From Janthinobacterium sp. (lineage in GTDB: Bacteria > Pseudomonadota > Gammaproteobacteria > Burkholderiales > Burkholderiaceae_D): 44,675 nt of DNA. The position numbers and the translations under genes are program-made. Positions 24,662 through 33,501 of the stretch are shown one piece after another (the first letter of the stretch is position 1; each line of letters begins with the position of its first letter). Where the stretch lies: contig JANXSQ010000153.1 of assembly GCA_025356595.1 (NCBI GenBank), forward strand, positions 1 through 44,675, given 5' to 3'. The notes below the pieces were generated by a model. It made no database searches. It was not told the origin of the DNA and saw only the letters and a list, made by a program, of their open reading frames with translations.

Positions 24662-26530
24662 ATGAAACTGTTAGAAAACATCAACGAACCGGCCGCCGTG
24701 CGCAAGCTGGCGCGCGCGCAACTGACGCCGCTGGCCAAGGAGCTGCGCCACTACCTGCTCGACTCCGTCTCGAAGACGGGCGGCCACCTCTCGTCCAACC
24801 TCGGCACGGTCGAGCTGACGATCGCGCTGCACTATGTGTTCAACACGCCGCACGACCGCATCGTCTGGGACGTCGGCCACCAGACCTATTCGCACAAGAT
24901 CCTCACCGGCCGGCGCGAGCAGATGCACACCCTGCGCCAGCTGGGCGGCATCTCCGGATTCCCGCGGCGCGACGAAAGCGAATACGACACCTTCGGCACG
25001 GCGCACTCCTCGACCTCGATCTCGGCCGCGCTGGGCATGGCGCAGGCGGCCAAGATCAAGGGCGACCCGCGCCACTCGATCGCCGTCATCGGCGACGGTT
25101 CGATGACGGCCGGCATGGCCTTCGAGGCGCTCAACAACGCCGGCGTGCAGGAAGACATCAAGCTGCTGGTGATTTTGAACGACAACGACATGTCGATCTC
25201 GCCGCCGGTGGGCGCGCTGAACCGCTACCTGGCGCGCCTGATGTCGGGGCAGTTCTACGCGGCGGCCAAGAACGTCGGCAAGTCCGTGCTGCCGGGGCCG
25301 GTGCTGGAGCTGGCCAAGCGCTTCGAGGAGCACGCCAAGGGCATGGTGGTTCCGGCCACCATGTTCGAGGAATTCGGCTTCAACTACATCGGCCCGATCG
25401 ACGGCCACGACCTCGACTCCCTGATCCCCACGCTGGAAAACATCAAGAAGCTCAAGGGCCCGCAATTCCTGCACGTCGTCACCAAGAAGGGCCAGGGCTA
25501 CAAGCTGGCCGAGGCCGAACCGGTGCTCTACCACGGCACGCCGAAATTCAATCCGGCCGAGGGCATCAAGCCGGGCGCGCCCGGCAAGATCACCTACACC
25601 GAAGTGTTCGGCAACTGGTTGTGCGACATGGCGGCCCACGACAAGCGCCTGGTCGGCATCACGCCGGCCATGCGCGAAGGCTCGGGCATGGTGAAATTCG
25701 AGCAGCAATTCCCCGACCGCTACTTTGACGTCGGCATCGCCGAACAGCACGCCGTGACCTTCGCCGCCGGCCTGGCCTGCGAAGGCCTGAAGCCGGTGGT
25801 GGCGATCTACTCGACCTTCCTGCAGCGCGCCTACGACCAGCTGATCCACGACGTGGCGCTGCAAAACCTCGACGTCACCTTCGCGCTCGACCGCGCCGGC
25901 CTGGTCGGCGCCGACGGCGCCACCCACGCCGGCAATTACGACATGGCCTATCTGCGCTGCATCCCGAACATGGTCGTCATGGCCGCCTCGGACGAAAACG
26001 AATGCCGCCAGATGCTCACCACCGGCTACGAGTACAAGGGCCCGGCGGCGATCCGCTACGCGCGCGGCGCCGGCATCGGCGCGGCGATCGCCAAGGAGTT
26101 CGGCACCATCCCGCTGGGCACGGGCGAGATCAAGCGCAAGGGCAGCAAGGTGGCGATCCTGGCCTTCGGCACCATGGTCGCGCCCAGCCTGGTCGCGGCC
26201 GGGCAGATCGACGCGACGGTGGCCAATATGCGCTTCGTCAAGCCGCTCGACGTGGCGCTGCTGCGCCAGTTGGCGCTGGAGCACGACTACCTGGTGACGG
26301 TGGAGGAGGGCTGCATCATGGGCGGCGCGGGCGCGGCGGTGGCCGAGGCGATGGCCGCCGAGGGCATCGTCAAGCCGCTGCTGATGCTGGGCCTGCCGGA
26401 CAAATTCATCGACCACGGCGACACGGCTGTGCTGCTGAAGAGCGTGGGTCTGGACGGCGCCGGCATCTGCGCCTCGATACAGCAGCGCTTCGGCGCGGGC
26501 GAACCGCGTCTGGTGGTCAACAACGCCTGA
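24662..26530 (+). CDS. dxs: 1-deoxy-D-xylulose-5-phosphate synthase
   Basis: A 622-residue TPP-dependent enzyme that makes deoxyxylulose phosphate from pyruvate and glyceraldehyde 3-phosphate, the first step of the MEP isoprenoid pathway and also a precursor of thiazole (ThiG) and pyridoxal. The TPP-binding segment [18 protein letters not shown] with [10 protein letters not shown] is near residues 145-180; transketolase-type motifs [15 protein letters not shown] and [15 protein letters not shown] follow. The length is typical. It abuts ispA without a gap and ends at a palindromic terminator. Confidence 0.97.
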   Translation: MKLLENINEPAAVRKLARAQLTPLAKELRHYLLDSVSKTGGHLSSNLGTVELTIALHYVFNTPHDRIVWDVGHQTYSHKILTGRREQMHTLRQLGGISGFPRRDESEYDTFGTAHSSTSISAALGMAQAAKIKGDPRHSIAVIGDGSMTAGMAFEALNNAGVQEDIKLLVILNDNDMSISPPVGALNRYLARLMSGQFYAAAKNVGKSVLPGPVLELAKRFEEHAKGMVVPATMFEEFGFNYIGPIDGHDLDSLIPTLENIKKLKGPQFLHVVTKKGQGYKLAEAEPVLYHGTPKFNPAEGIKPGAPGKITYTEVFGNWLCDMAAHDKRLVGITPAMREGSGMVKFEQQFPDRYFDVGIAEQHAVTFAAGLACEGLKPVVAIYSTFLQRAYDQLIHDVALQNLDVTFALDRAGLVGADGATHAGNYDMAYLRCIPNMVVMAASDENECRQMLTTGYEYKGPAAIRYARGAGIGAAIAKEFGTIPLGTGEIKRKGSKVAILAFGTMVAPSLVAAGQIDATVANMRFVKPLDVALLRQLALEHDYLVTVEEGCIMGGAGAAVAEAMAAEGIVKPLLMLGLPDKFIDHGDTAVLLKSVGLDGAGICASIQQRFGAGEPRLVVNNA

Positions 26531-26544
26531 GCCGCCGCTGAAAC

Positions 26545-26588
26545 GCGCAATGCAAAAACGACGCCGCGGCGTCGTTTTTGCATTGCGC
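26545..26588. terminator. 44-base perfect palindrome, bidirectional terminator after dxs
   Basis: Bases 26545-26566 and 26567-26588 are exact reverse complements. A GC core (gccgcggc) is flanked by A5 and T5, like the palindrome at 11053-11092. It separates the convergent dxs and CPBP genes. Confidence 0.85.
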
Positions 26589-26610
26589 CGCGCGCGCCGC
26601 CGCGGCCGCG

Positions 26611-27333
26611 CTAAGAGATCGGCTGGCGCTCGCTGTCCGACAGCGCGTTACCGCTGAGCGAGTCCTCGCGCAGCAGGTTGAAGCTGCTGACTGCGCCGAT
26701 GAAGGGCAAACCTATGTGCACGAGCATTAACCACCACAGGCTTTTGCTGGCGCAAAACGCCAGCGCGAAAAGCAGGGCGGCCAGGATGCTGGCGGTGAGT
26801 TGGCGCGGATTCTTATAGCCGTGCGCGGCCCCGTAGGCCAGCGCCGATAAAACCACCGCGCCCGCCGTTCCTATCATGGGCGGCAAGGTGGACAATAAAA
26901 ATCCCCGATAGAGAATTTCCCAGCCCACGCCGATAAATAATGTCGCGATGGCAAATGTCCATAATTCCCCATGCGTGCGCGGCATCAACTCATCGTTTTT
27001 GATGAGCGCCAGATATTCGATGCGTTTTTTATCCGTGAGGCTTTTCTGCCGCAGGGAACCGGCCACCGCCAGGGCGATCAGCAGCGCCAGGGCGAAGATA
27101 ATTCCCCATTGGCCGGCCCGGGAAACCGGCACATCCAGCCCCAAGGCATCCGGCGCCCGTCCGGAACTCCAGTAACTGGCGAGCAGCGCCGCCAGGGGCA
27201 GGGCAATCAAGACTATCGTCTTGATATAACGGTGCATGCGTGTGTTGGTGTTCTTGTTTTTATGGTGGTTGGTCCAGAGTTTATAACAAGGAAATATGAT
27301 AATCAGATAAATCGAAAGTAAGGCATCCAGCAT
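26611..27333 (-). CDS. CPBP family membrane protein with altered first motif
   Basis: A 240-residue protein with about seven hydrophobic helices. It has the layout of CPBP (CAAX protease / bacteriocin-processing) intramembrane metalloproteases: motif 1 W138-E139-ILY-R143, motif 2 with H171, and H206 in LMLVHIG. The first glutamate of the normal EExxxR is tryptophan here, which may abolish protease activity. The ATG at 27333 fits GGAG at 27342-27345; a GTG at 27345 is in frame but covers that site. Base composition is less GC-rich than its neighbours. Role unknown. Confidence 0.75.
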   Translation of the reverse strand: MLDALLSIYLIIIFPCYKLWTNHHKNKNTNTRMHRYIKTIVLIALPLAALLASYWSSGRAPDALGLDVPVSRAGQWGIIFALALLIALAVAGSLRQKSLTDKKRIEYLALIKNDELMPRTHGELWTFAIATLFIGVGWEILYRGFLLSTLPPMIGTAGAVVLSALAYGAAHGYKNPRQLTASILAALLFALAFCASKSLWWLMLVHIGLPFIGAVSSFNLLREDSLSGNALSDSERQPIS

Positions 27334-27392
27334 GCAAATCTCCACAACACGGCATCGATTTTATTATACGTTCAAAATTATCGGAGGGAAAT

Positions 27393-28688
27393 TTATCGCG
27401 GCGTGCTTTGATATATCTCGTCCGCAGGCCCTTGCGGCGGCTGCGGCGCCGCGCCCGGGTGGGCGGCGATCGCGGCGATCGCCGCCACCAGCAGGTCGAG
27501 TTCGGCCAGGCTGCTGAACAAATGCGGCGTCACGCGCACGCCGGCGCGGCCCTCGATGTCGCGCGCGACGGTGAAGATCTTGTGCTCGGCCATCAGGCGC
27601 TCGACCACGTCCCGCGCCGGCACGCCGCGGATGTTGAAGGCGGCGATGGCGCAGGAACGTTGCGGATCGCCGGGCGTGAGCACCTCGACCAGCGGCATGG
27701 CGCGCACCCGCCTCAACCAGTATTCCTTCAGGTAGCGCAGGCGCGCCTCCTTGTTGGCGCCGCCTATCCAGTGGTGGAACTGCAGGGCGTCGAGCACGTT
27801 CAGGATGGGCGCCGGCGGCACCGTGCCGAAATGCGCCAGCTTGCCGATGTCGCCGGCCTCGCCCTCAGAGTCGCGTTGCGAGGCGCGTTGCGGAGAACCG
27901 AACAGCGGCGCGATCTCGGCCACGCGCGCCTTGCGGATGTACAGCAGGCCGACGCCGAGCGGCGCGCCCAGCCATTTGTGCAGGTTGACGGCGACGAAGT
28001 CGGCCTCCAGTTGCGGCAGCGTGTAGTGCAGGTGCGCGAAGGAGTGGGCCGCGTCGACCATCACGTCGACGCCGTGGCGGCGCGCCATCGCGGCGATTTT
28101 CGCCACCGGCATGATCTGGCCGGTGCGGTGCACCATGTGGGTCAGCAGCAGCACGCGCGTGCCGGCGTGGATCGCTTGTTCGTACAGGTCGACGATCTGC
28201 GCGTCGCTGCGCGGATCGAGCGGCACGCTGACGCGCCGCAGCGCGATGCCTTTGCGCCGGCTCACCATCTCCAGCGTGTCGGCCACGCTGTCATAGTCGT
28301 GCGTGGCGAGCAGCACCTCGTCGCCGGCGCGGAAAGGGTAACCCTGGATGAGGATGTTCATCGCCTCGACCAGGTTGCGCGTGATGATCAGCTCGTCCGC
28401 GCCGACGCCGCAGAAATCCGCCAGCGCGCGCAGGACGGCGGCGTGCCGCGCGGCGTAGCGCTGGCGCAGGAAATACGAGGTTTCGGTGTTGACCTGGCGC
28501 TGATGGCGCAGGAAGGCCTCGAACACGGGTTGCGCCTGGACGCCGAAAAAGCCGTTTTCAAGATTGATGAATTCCGTCGAGACCGCGTACTGGGCGCGCA
28601 CGCCGGCCCAGAAGGCCTCGTCGTCCGGCGCCCTGGCCGTGACGGACGGCGGCCAGGCCGCAGGGTTGGGGAAATGGGAATCGTCCAT
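27393..28688 (-). CDS. Class V aminotransferase-fold PLP enzyme
   Basis: A 431-residue fold-type I PLP protein resembling the isopenicillin N epimerase / cysteine desulfurase branch. The PLP lysine is K238 in NLHKWLGAPLG and the cofactor aspartate D212 in VDAAHSFAH; THMVHRTGQIMPV is also typical of this branch. Substrate is unknown; names in this branch are often over-specific. The ATG at 28688 is preferred to an in-frame TTG at 28709. The GNAT gene upstream is on the same strand with a 60-base gap, so cotranscription is possible. Confidence 0.85.
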   Translation of the reverse strand: MDDSHFPNPAAWPPSVTARAPDDEAFWAGVRAQYAVSTEFINLENGFFGVQAQPVFEAFLRHQRQVNTETSYFLRQRYAARHAAVLRALADFCGVGADELIITRNLVEAMNILIQGYPFRAGDEVLLATHDYDSVADTLEMVSRRKGIALRRVSVPLDPRSDAQIVDLYEQAIHAGTRVLLLTHMVHRTGQIMPVAKIAAMARRHGVDVMVDAAHSFAHLHYTLPQLEADFVAVNLHKWLGAPLGVGLLYIRKARVAEIAPLFGSPQRASQRDSEGEAGDIGKLAHFGTVPPAPILNVLDALQFHHWIGGANKEARLRYLKEYWLRRVRAMPLVEVLTPGDPQRSCAIAAFNIRGVPARDVVERLMAEHKIFTVARDIEGRAGVRVTPHLFSSLAELDLLVAAIAAIAAHPGAAPQPPQGPADEIYQSTPR

Positions 28689-28748
28689 GTTGTGATCCAG
28701 TGCGCGCAATGTGTTTCGGTATGGGGTGGCGGCGGGCGCGGCGGCGTT

Positions 28749-29264
28749 TCAGGCGAGCGCCAGCGTCATGTGTTCTTCGTCGTAAAAGCGCGCGCCGACG
28801 CGCATGGCGCGGGGCTCGATGCCGAAGGACGCGAAGCCGATGGAATGATACAACTGCCGGGCGCGCAGGTTCTCGGTGTTGACGCTCAGGTTCACTTGCC
28901 GCAGGCCGCGCTGCGCCGCCTGCGCCAGAACGGCGTCGATCAGGCGGCGCGCCACGCCGCCGCGGCGCTGGCTTGGCGCCACCATGACGCCCCACAGCAC
29001 ACCCTTGTGCGCGACTTGGGCCGGCGCCGCGCGCCGCAGGCCGGCGATGCCGATGAGCTGTGCGCCGAGAACGGCGCCCAACACCACCTGGCCGTCGTTT
29101 TCCTCGATGCGCGCGCGCACCTCCTCCGGGCTGCGGCCGCTTTCCTCGTCGAAGGTGGACCAGATCGCGGACGGCGAATCGGCGATCGCCTGCAGGCGCA
29201 GTGCGGTGAACCCGGCGGCGTCGCGCGCTTGCAGGGGGCGGATCAGGACTTGTTCATCGTTCAT
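28749..29264 (-). CDS. GNAT family N-acetyltransferase
   Basis: A 171-residue acetyl-CoA-dependent acyltransferase. The N-terminal segment (VLIRPLQARDAAGFTALRLQA) and the acetyl-CoA pyrophosphate loop (WGVMVAPSQRRGGVARRLIDAVL) are clear, as is the NTENLRARQLYHSIGF motif near the C-terminus. The start at 29264 is supported by a GAGG ribosome-binding site eight bases upstream. Substrate unknown. It lies upstream of the class V PLP enzyme on the same strand. Confidence 0.88.
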   Translation of the reverse strand: MNDEQVLIRPLQARDAAGFTALRLQAIADSPSAIWSTFDEESGRSPEEVRARIEENDGQVVLGAVLGAQLIGIAGLRRAAPAQVAHKGVLWGVMVAPSQRRGGVARRLIDAVLAQAAQRGLRQVNLSVNTENLRARQLYHSIGFASFGIEPRAMRVGARFYDEEHMTLALA

Positions 29265-29472
29265 GTGCGGGACCTCGAAAATATCGTTTTGACAGAATGA
29301 ATAATATATCAACTTCCACCGCGGGGCGAGATCGGCAAGCGGCAAGCGCCGTCCCGCAAGGGCGGACGGTGCGCCGCCCTTGCGTGCAATCGCCGACGCG
29401 CGGTCCGCGCGGTGCGCCCTGGCCGCGCAGGAAAATGTCCGGGCCAAGGCAAGCGTCGCGGCTTGCCGCGCC
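29265..29472 (-). other. Intergenic region with two perfect hairpins
   Basis: cgcaagggcgg (29355-29365) pairs with 29374-29384; ggcaagc (29448-29454) pairs with gcttgcc (29461-29467). On the minus strand both follow the dehydratase-like gene. Neither has a U tract. Bases 29285-29320 are AT-rich and may hold the GNAT promoter. No gene is visible. Confidence 0.5.
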
Positions 29473-30513
29473 TCAGGCCCGCAGTTCCGCCGCCGGCTCG
29501 AGCGTGCGCGCGCCGCGGCCCAGCAGTTCGGCGTAGCGGGCCGGGTCGATGTTCGAGCCGGACACGATGAGGGCGCTGCGTTTGCCGTCCAGGCGCTCGC
29601 GCAGGGGCCCCAGCAGCGCCGCCGTGGCGACGGCGGCGGCCGGCTCGGCCGCCAGTTTGGCGTCGCGGAACAGGTGCAGCATGGCGGCGCAGATTTCCTC
29701 GTCCGTCACGCGCACCACCGCGTCGACGAAGCGGCGGCACACGCCGAAGCTGTAGGCCAGGGCGTAGGGCGCGCACAGGCTGTCGGCGACGCTGTCGACC
29801 CGCTTCAGCGCCTCCGGCACGCCGGACTGGAAGCTGCGGTACAGCGCGTCGGCGCCGTAGGGCTCCACGCCGTACACGGCGCAGGCCGGGTTGATCTGCT
29901 TCACGGCGGCGGCGATGCCGGCGCACAGGCCGCCGCCGCCCACCGGCACGACGACCGCGTCCAGGTGCGGCACCTGGGCCATCAATTCCAGGCCGATGGT
30001 GGCCGTGCCCTGGGCCGTCAGCGGGCCGTCGTAGGGATGCAGCATGCTGCGGCCCTCGTCGCGCGCGATTTGAGCGCCGCGCGCGAAGGCCTGGTGCATG
30101 TCAGGCATCAGTGTCACTTGCGCGCCCAGTGCGCGGCAGGCGTCCACGCGCGCCGGGCTGGCGTGGCTGGGCATGACGACGCTGGCGCTGCAGCCGGCCA
30201 GCCTGGCCGTGTAGGCGACGGCGATGGCGTGGTTGCCGGCGCTGATGGCGACGACGCCGCGCCGGCGCGCCGCCGCGTCGAGGGCGGCGATGCAATTGAG
30301 GGCGCCGCGCAATTTGAAGGTGCCGGTTTTTTGCAGCAGCTCCAGCTTCAGCCAGACTTCGCTGGCCGGGCTCAGCGCCGTTGCGACGATGCCGCCTTGC
30401 CAGCGCCAGACCGGCGTGTGGACGATTTTTCCGGCCAGGCGGTCGGCGGTGAGACGGATTTGAGCCAGGTCGGGATAGGCGGTGCCGGCCGGATGCGGGA
30501 CGTGATTCAGCAT
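29473..30513 (-). CDS. Threonine/serine dehydratase-like PLP enzyme
   Basis: A 346-residue fold-type II PLP enzyme. The PLP lysine is K67 in the TGTFKLRGALN segment, asparagine in the SAGNHA loop, and the phosphate-binding loop is VPVGGGGLCAG. It lacks the C-terminal ACT-type regulatory domain of IlvA, so it is closer to catabolic dehydratases or serine racemase-type proteins. The exact substrate cannot be decided. GGAG lies about nine bases before the ATG. No catabolic partner genes adjoin it. Confidence 0.85.
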   Translation of the reverse strand: MLNHVPHPAGTAYPDLAQIRLTADRLAGKIVHTPVWRWQGGIVATALSPASEVWLKLELLQKTGTFKLRGALNCIAALDAAARRRGVVAISAGNHAIAVAYTARLAGCSASVVMPSHASPARVDACRALGAQVTLMPDMHQAFARGAQIARDEGRSMLHPYDGPLTAQGTATIGLELMAQVPHLDAVVVPVGGGGLCAGIAAAVKQINPACAVYGVEPYGADALYRSFQSGVPEALKRVDSVADSLCAPYALAYSFGVCRRFVDAVVRVTDEEICAAMLHLFRDAKLAAEPAAAVATAALLGPLRERLDGKRSALIVSGSNIDPARYAELLGRGARTLEPAAELRA

Positions 30514-30970
30514 GGGTCATTCTCCAATGGGTAGACGGGGGAGGCGTCGGGGACGCGGCGCTGTTCGGGGGCGCCGGGCACCGGCGACGCCGTAGCTCAG
30601 CGACCCTGGAGAATTCGAATAATGGCGGCGACGGAAAGGCGGCGCGACGCCGCGCGCGGGCCGCCGGCAAACGCGCGGCGGCCGGGGGCGGCGCTGCGGG
30701 TGCGGGTCGGGATGGCGGGCGTGGACGATGTCATGTGGATAATCATGCCAAAGATGGCGCGTCTTGGCAAGCGCGCGCGGCATGATCCAGTGTGCGGTTT
30801 GGGCCGCCTTTTTGCACCACACGATGTGCATATTGGCGTATATTGAGGCCCCGTACTGGGTATATGATGTTGCTTCGAGTAAATTCTTAATGCCTTATCC
30901 AGGCAGCGAGAGTGGAATTCGGTTTCCGTTGAAAATCGAATCGTGTCACTTTTTAAATGAAGAGTAGGAT
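30514..30970. other. 457-base intergenic region before the MbtH-like gene
   Basis: The left part is GC-rich like the genome; from about 30830 to 30970 it becomes AT-rich. A short gcgg/ccgc stem followed by T5 (about 30794-30813) could stop transcription towards mbtH. TATATT (30840-30845) and TATGAT (30861-30866) are possible -10 boxes. An open frame ending at 30967 is AT-rich and not recognisable; I do not call it a gene. Confidence 0.4.
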
Positions 30971-31198
30971 ATGTTCCTTAGCCAGCAAGAAATCAATTTT
31001 CGAGTGCTTATCGATCAAGAAGAGCAGTATGCCATTTGGCCCGAGCGCAAGGCGATCCCCGACGGTTGGATCGACATCGGCGTACTCGGCTGCAAGCAAG
31101 AGTGCCTGGACCATGTGGACCTGGCCTGGCTCGACATGTGTCCGTTGAGCTTTCCGCATTTCCTCCATCAGCGCAGCGCCACCATCCGCGTGCATTGA
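30971..31198 (+). CDS. MbtH-like protein
   Basis: A 75-residue protein matching the MbtH family over nearly its whole length: N9-F-R-V-L-I-D, QYAIWP (W23), IPDGW (W33), ECLDHVD and WLDM (W53). MbtH proteins bind and activate adenylation domains of nonribosomal peptide synthetases. The usual serine before the first tryptophan motif is alanine (YAIWP for YSLWP), and the C-terminal 15 residues diverge. No NRPS, siderophore or transporter gene is within the window, so it is an orphan that must act in trans if functional. Composition is less GC-rich than its neighbours. Confidence 0.88.
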   Translation: MFLSQQEINFRVLIDQEEQYAIWPERKAIPDGWIDIGVLGCKQECLDHVDLAWLDMCPLSFPHFLHQRSATIRVH

Positions 31199-31204
31199 CG
31201 GGAC

Positions 31205-31224
31205 GGCGCCGCCCCCGCGGCGCC
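31205..31224. terminator. Hairpin between convergent mbtH-like gene and L,D-transpeptidase gene
   Basis: ggcgccgc (31205-31212) pairs with gcggcgcc (31217-31224) around cccc, seven bases after the mbtH stop. No good U tract follows, only a few T at 31237-31240. Confidence 0.5.
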
Positions 31225-31255
31225 TCAAACCCCACCTTTTCCACCAGCGGCTGGT

Positions 31256-32833
31256 TTAATCCGGCGGCGCGACGGTGGCGACCACTTTCCGTCCTTCATG
31301 GGCGGATTTTTCTTGCGCCCTCAAGGCCTTGTCGAGCAACTTGTCGTTGCCGTAGATGTCGTCGAAAAAATACACCCGTCCGTCCGGCTTCACCATCACC
31401 GTGCCGTAGGCGATCAGCACCGGCAGCGGCTGTTTCAGGCGCAGCGTGCTCGACTTGCCGCTGGACATCGCCGCGCGGATTTTTTCCTCCGTCCACTCCG
31501 GTTGGTCCCGCAGCACGAACTGCGCCAGCGCGACGGGATCCTCGACGCGGATGCAGCCGTGGCTCAGGTCGCGCCGCTCGCGGCGGAACAAGGCCGGCGC
31601 CGGCGTGTGGTGCAAATAAATATTGTCGCTGTTGGGGAAGATGAACTTGATGTCGCCCAGCGCGGTGAGGGGACCGGGGCGCTGGCGTATGCGCAGTTTT
31701 CCGCGCAGCACCGCGTCCAGCTTGGCCTCCGACAGCGCGCCGACGACGGCCCCGTCGGCGCCGACGAACTCCAGTCCCTGCTGGGCGAAATGGGCCGGAT
31801 CGCGGCGCAGGCGCGGCACCGTTTCCGCCTTGGCGATCGAGGGCGGGATGTTCCAGTAGGGGCTGAATTCGATGTAGCGCATCTCTTCGACGAACAGCGG
31901 GGTGCGCGTGTTCAGGGCTTTGCCAACGATGACATTCATGCTCCGCATGGCGCCGCCGTCCTTCAGCGCGTAGGCGTGCAGGGCGAACTCGGGCACGTTG
32001 ACGACGATCATGCGCTCGTTCAGCAGCAGGGGCGTCCAGCGCAGGCGCTCCAGCGTCAATTCGATCTGCCGCACGCGCGCCGCGACGGGCGTGTTCAACT
32101 GCGCCAGGGTACCCTTGCCGAGCACGCCGTCGGGCGCCATGCCGTGGCGCAGTTGGAAGCTTTTCACGGCCTCGACCAGCGCGTCCCGGTACAGTTCGCC
32201 GGCCGGCGCGCCGGCCGCCAGGTCGCCCAGCGCGACCAGGCGCCGCGCCAGCGCGGCGTTGCCGGCATAGGGCTGGCCGGGCGCGAGTTTTCCGCCAGGC
32301 AGGGCGGGCAGCGGCTGGCCCCAGGCGGGATCGCCCTGCAGCGCGCGGTAGCGTTCGAGCGCCTGGCGCAGGCTGGCGTACAGCGGCAACTGCGGCGCCG
32401 CCGCGCGCACGGCCAGGGCCAGCGTGTGGTTGGCGACGGCGTCGCGCACATAGCCGGCCGGGTCCAGCTGCTTGGCCGGCACGGCGAAGGCGGCGTGGAT
32501 GTCGCGCGGATTGACGCGGCCGAAATGCAGGTCGGCGACGTAGTGCTGCATGGCCTCGGAGAGGGCCAGCGACAGGCTGGCCTGCTGCGCGGCGGGCAGC
32601 GGCGCGGCTCCGGCGGCGGCGTCCAGCGCGCGCGCCAGCGCGTCGGCCTGGTAGTCGGCCGGATTGAGGCCGTCCGTCTGCGCCGCCTGCAGCAGGCGCA
32701 GCGCCTGCGTCGCCTCGACGGCCGGGCGGCCGTCGGCGAACCAGGCCGTCGTCTCGCCGGCCCAGGCCTGGCCCAGCAAGAGGGCGCAGAGGATGAAACC
32801 GAGGTAGGGGGCGGGGCGACGGCGACCTGTCAT
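31256..32833 (-). CDS. L,D-transpeptidase, YcbB/LdtD-like
   Basis: A 525-residue periplasmic enzyme with an N-terminal signal peptide (residues 1-24, LGFILCALLLGQAWA). A helical region and a peptidoglycan-binding segment (AVKSFQLRHGMAPDGVLGKGTL) follow, then a YkuD catalytic domain with C427 in SHGCIRVEDP. It makes 3-3 crosslinks between meso-diaminopimelate residues. Length and domain order match LdtD rather than the short LdtA-type. The start at 32833 gives the signal peptide. It lies downstream of the DUF882/MepK-like gene, the same pair as ycbB-ycbK in E. coli. Confidence 0.9.
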   Translation of the reverse strand: MTGRRRPAPYLGFILCALLLGQAWAGETTAWFADGRPAVEATQALRLLQAAQTDGLNPADYQADALARALDAAAGAAPLPAAQQASLSLALSEAMQHYVADLHFGRVNPRDIHAAFAVPAKQLDPAGYVRDAVANHTLALAVRAAAPQLPLYASLRQALERYRALQGDPAWGQPLPALPGGKLAPGQPYAGNAALARRLVALGDLAAGAPAGELYRDALVEAVKSFQLRHGMAPDGVLGKGTLAQLNTPVAARVRQIELTLERLRWTPLLLNERMIVVNVPEFALHAYALKDGGAMRSMNVIVGKALNTRTPLFVEEMRYIEFSPYWNIPPSIAKAETVPRLRRDPAHFAQQGLEFVGADGAVVGALSEAKLDAVLRGKLRIRQRPGPLTALGDIKFIFPNSDNIYLHHTPAPALFRRERRDLSHGCIRVEDPVALAQFVLRDQPEWTEEKIRAAMSSGKSSTLRLKQPLPVLIAYGTVMVKPDGRVYFFDDIYGNDKLLDKALRAQEKSAHEGRKVVATVAPPD

Positions 32834-32871
32834 TCTTGTGTCATTTTCAAAGCGGGTGAAGGGACGCCGGC

Positions 32872-33435
32872 TCACCAGGTGCGCACCCGGCCGATGTCGA
32901 CGTGGACGAAGTCCGAGGCCGGATAATAGCCGACGCCGCCGCCCTTGAGGGCGATGGCGGCGCGGCGCACCTCGGCCAGGGCGCGGCCGGGCACGCGGAT
33001 GTCCATCGCCAGCCCCTCCATGTGCAGGCTGCGCGTCGCCACGCCCGAGCTCGTCTTGTGCAGCATGGCGTTGCTGGCCGGCGAACGGTAGCCGGAAATG
33101 ACCTGGATGCGCTCCCGCGTGTCGAGCGTCGTCGCCAGCAGGTAGAGCAGGTCGAGCAGGCCGCCGTCGATCGCGCCCACCTCGTTGGAGCGGTGGTCGC
33201 GCAGCAGGCGGCTCAGTTCCGCCAGGCCCTCGTTCTGATAGTCGCCGTCGGCCCAATACACGGCGTTCGACTGCTCGCCGGTGTGGGTGTTGTAGAGCCG
33301 CAGGCTGCGCTCGCCGGCGACGGCGGGCGCCAGCGCCGCCAGCGCCGGTCCGCTCAGGCCGGTGGCCAGGCCGGCGCCGGCCATCTTCAGGAAGCGCCGC
33401 CGCGCGGCCGCGTCCCGCTGTGCTGATTTGCTCAT
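32872..33435 (-). CDS. DUF882/YcbK (MepK-like) murein endopeptidase
   Basis: A 187-residue protein with a twin-arginine signal (R12-R13-R-F-L-K, then a hydrophobic stretch). The peptidase M15-like domain has zinc ligands H138, D145 (SLHMEGLAMDI) and H178 (DFVHVD). The E. coli relative MepK cleaves 3-3 and 4-3 peptidoglycan crosslinks. It is encoded 38 bases before the L,D-transpeptidase that makes such crosslinks, so making and cutting are probably coexpressed. AGGGGA precedes the ATG. Confidence 0.92.
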   Translation of the reverse strand: MSKSAQRDAAARRRFLKMAGAGLATGLSGPALAALAPAVAGERSLRLYNTHTGEQSNAVYWADGDYQNEGLAELSRLLRDHRSNEVGAIDGGLLDLLYLLATTLDTRERIQVISGYRSPASNAMLHKTSSGVATRSLHMEGLAMDIRVPGRALAEVRRAAIALKGGGVGYYPASDFVHVDIGRVRTW

Positions 33436-33501
33436 GGTGTTCCCCTCATGGCGCCCGGCCGGGCGCCGGCGCGCATCGCTGCGCTTCCAGATGCCGCGCG
33501 C

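Noticed and set aside
27464-27490. Palindrome containing two gcgatcg-type motifs resembling cyanobacterial HIP1
   Set aside because: It falls within the coding end of the class V PLP enzyme and arises from repeated Ala-Ile codons.
30764-30967. Small plus-strand ORF before the mbtH-like gene
   Set aside because: No clear ribosome-binding site, no recognisable family, and most of it lies in a putative promoter region. It could be a fragment but I cannot support it.
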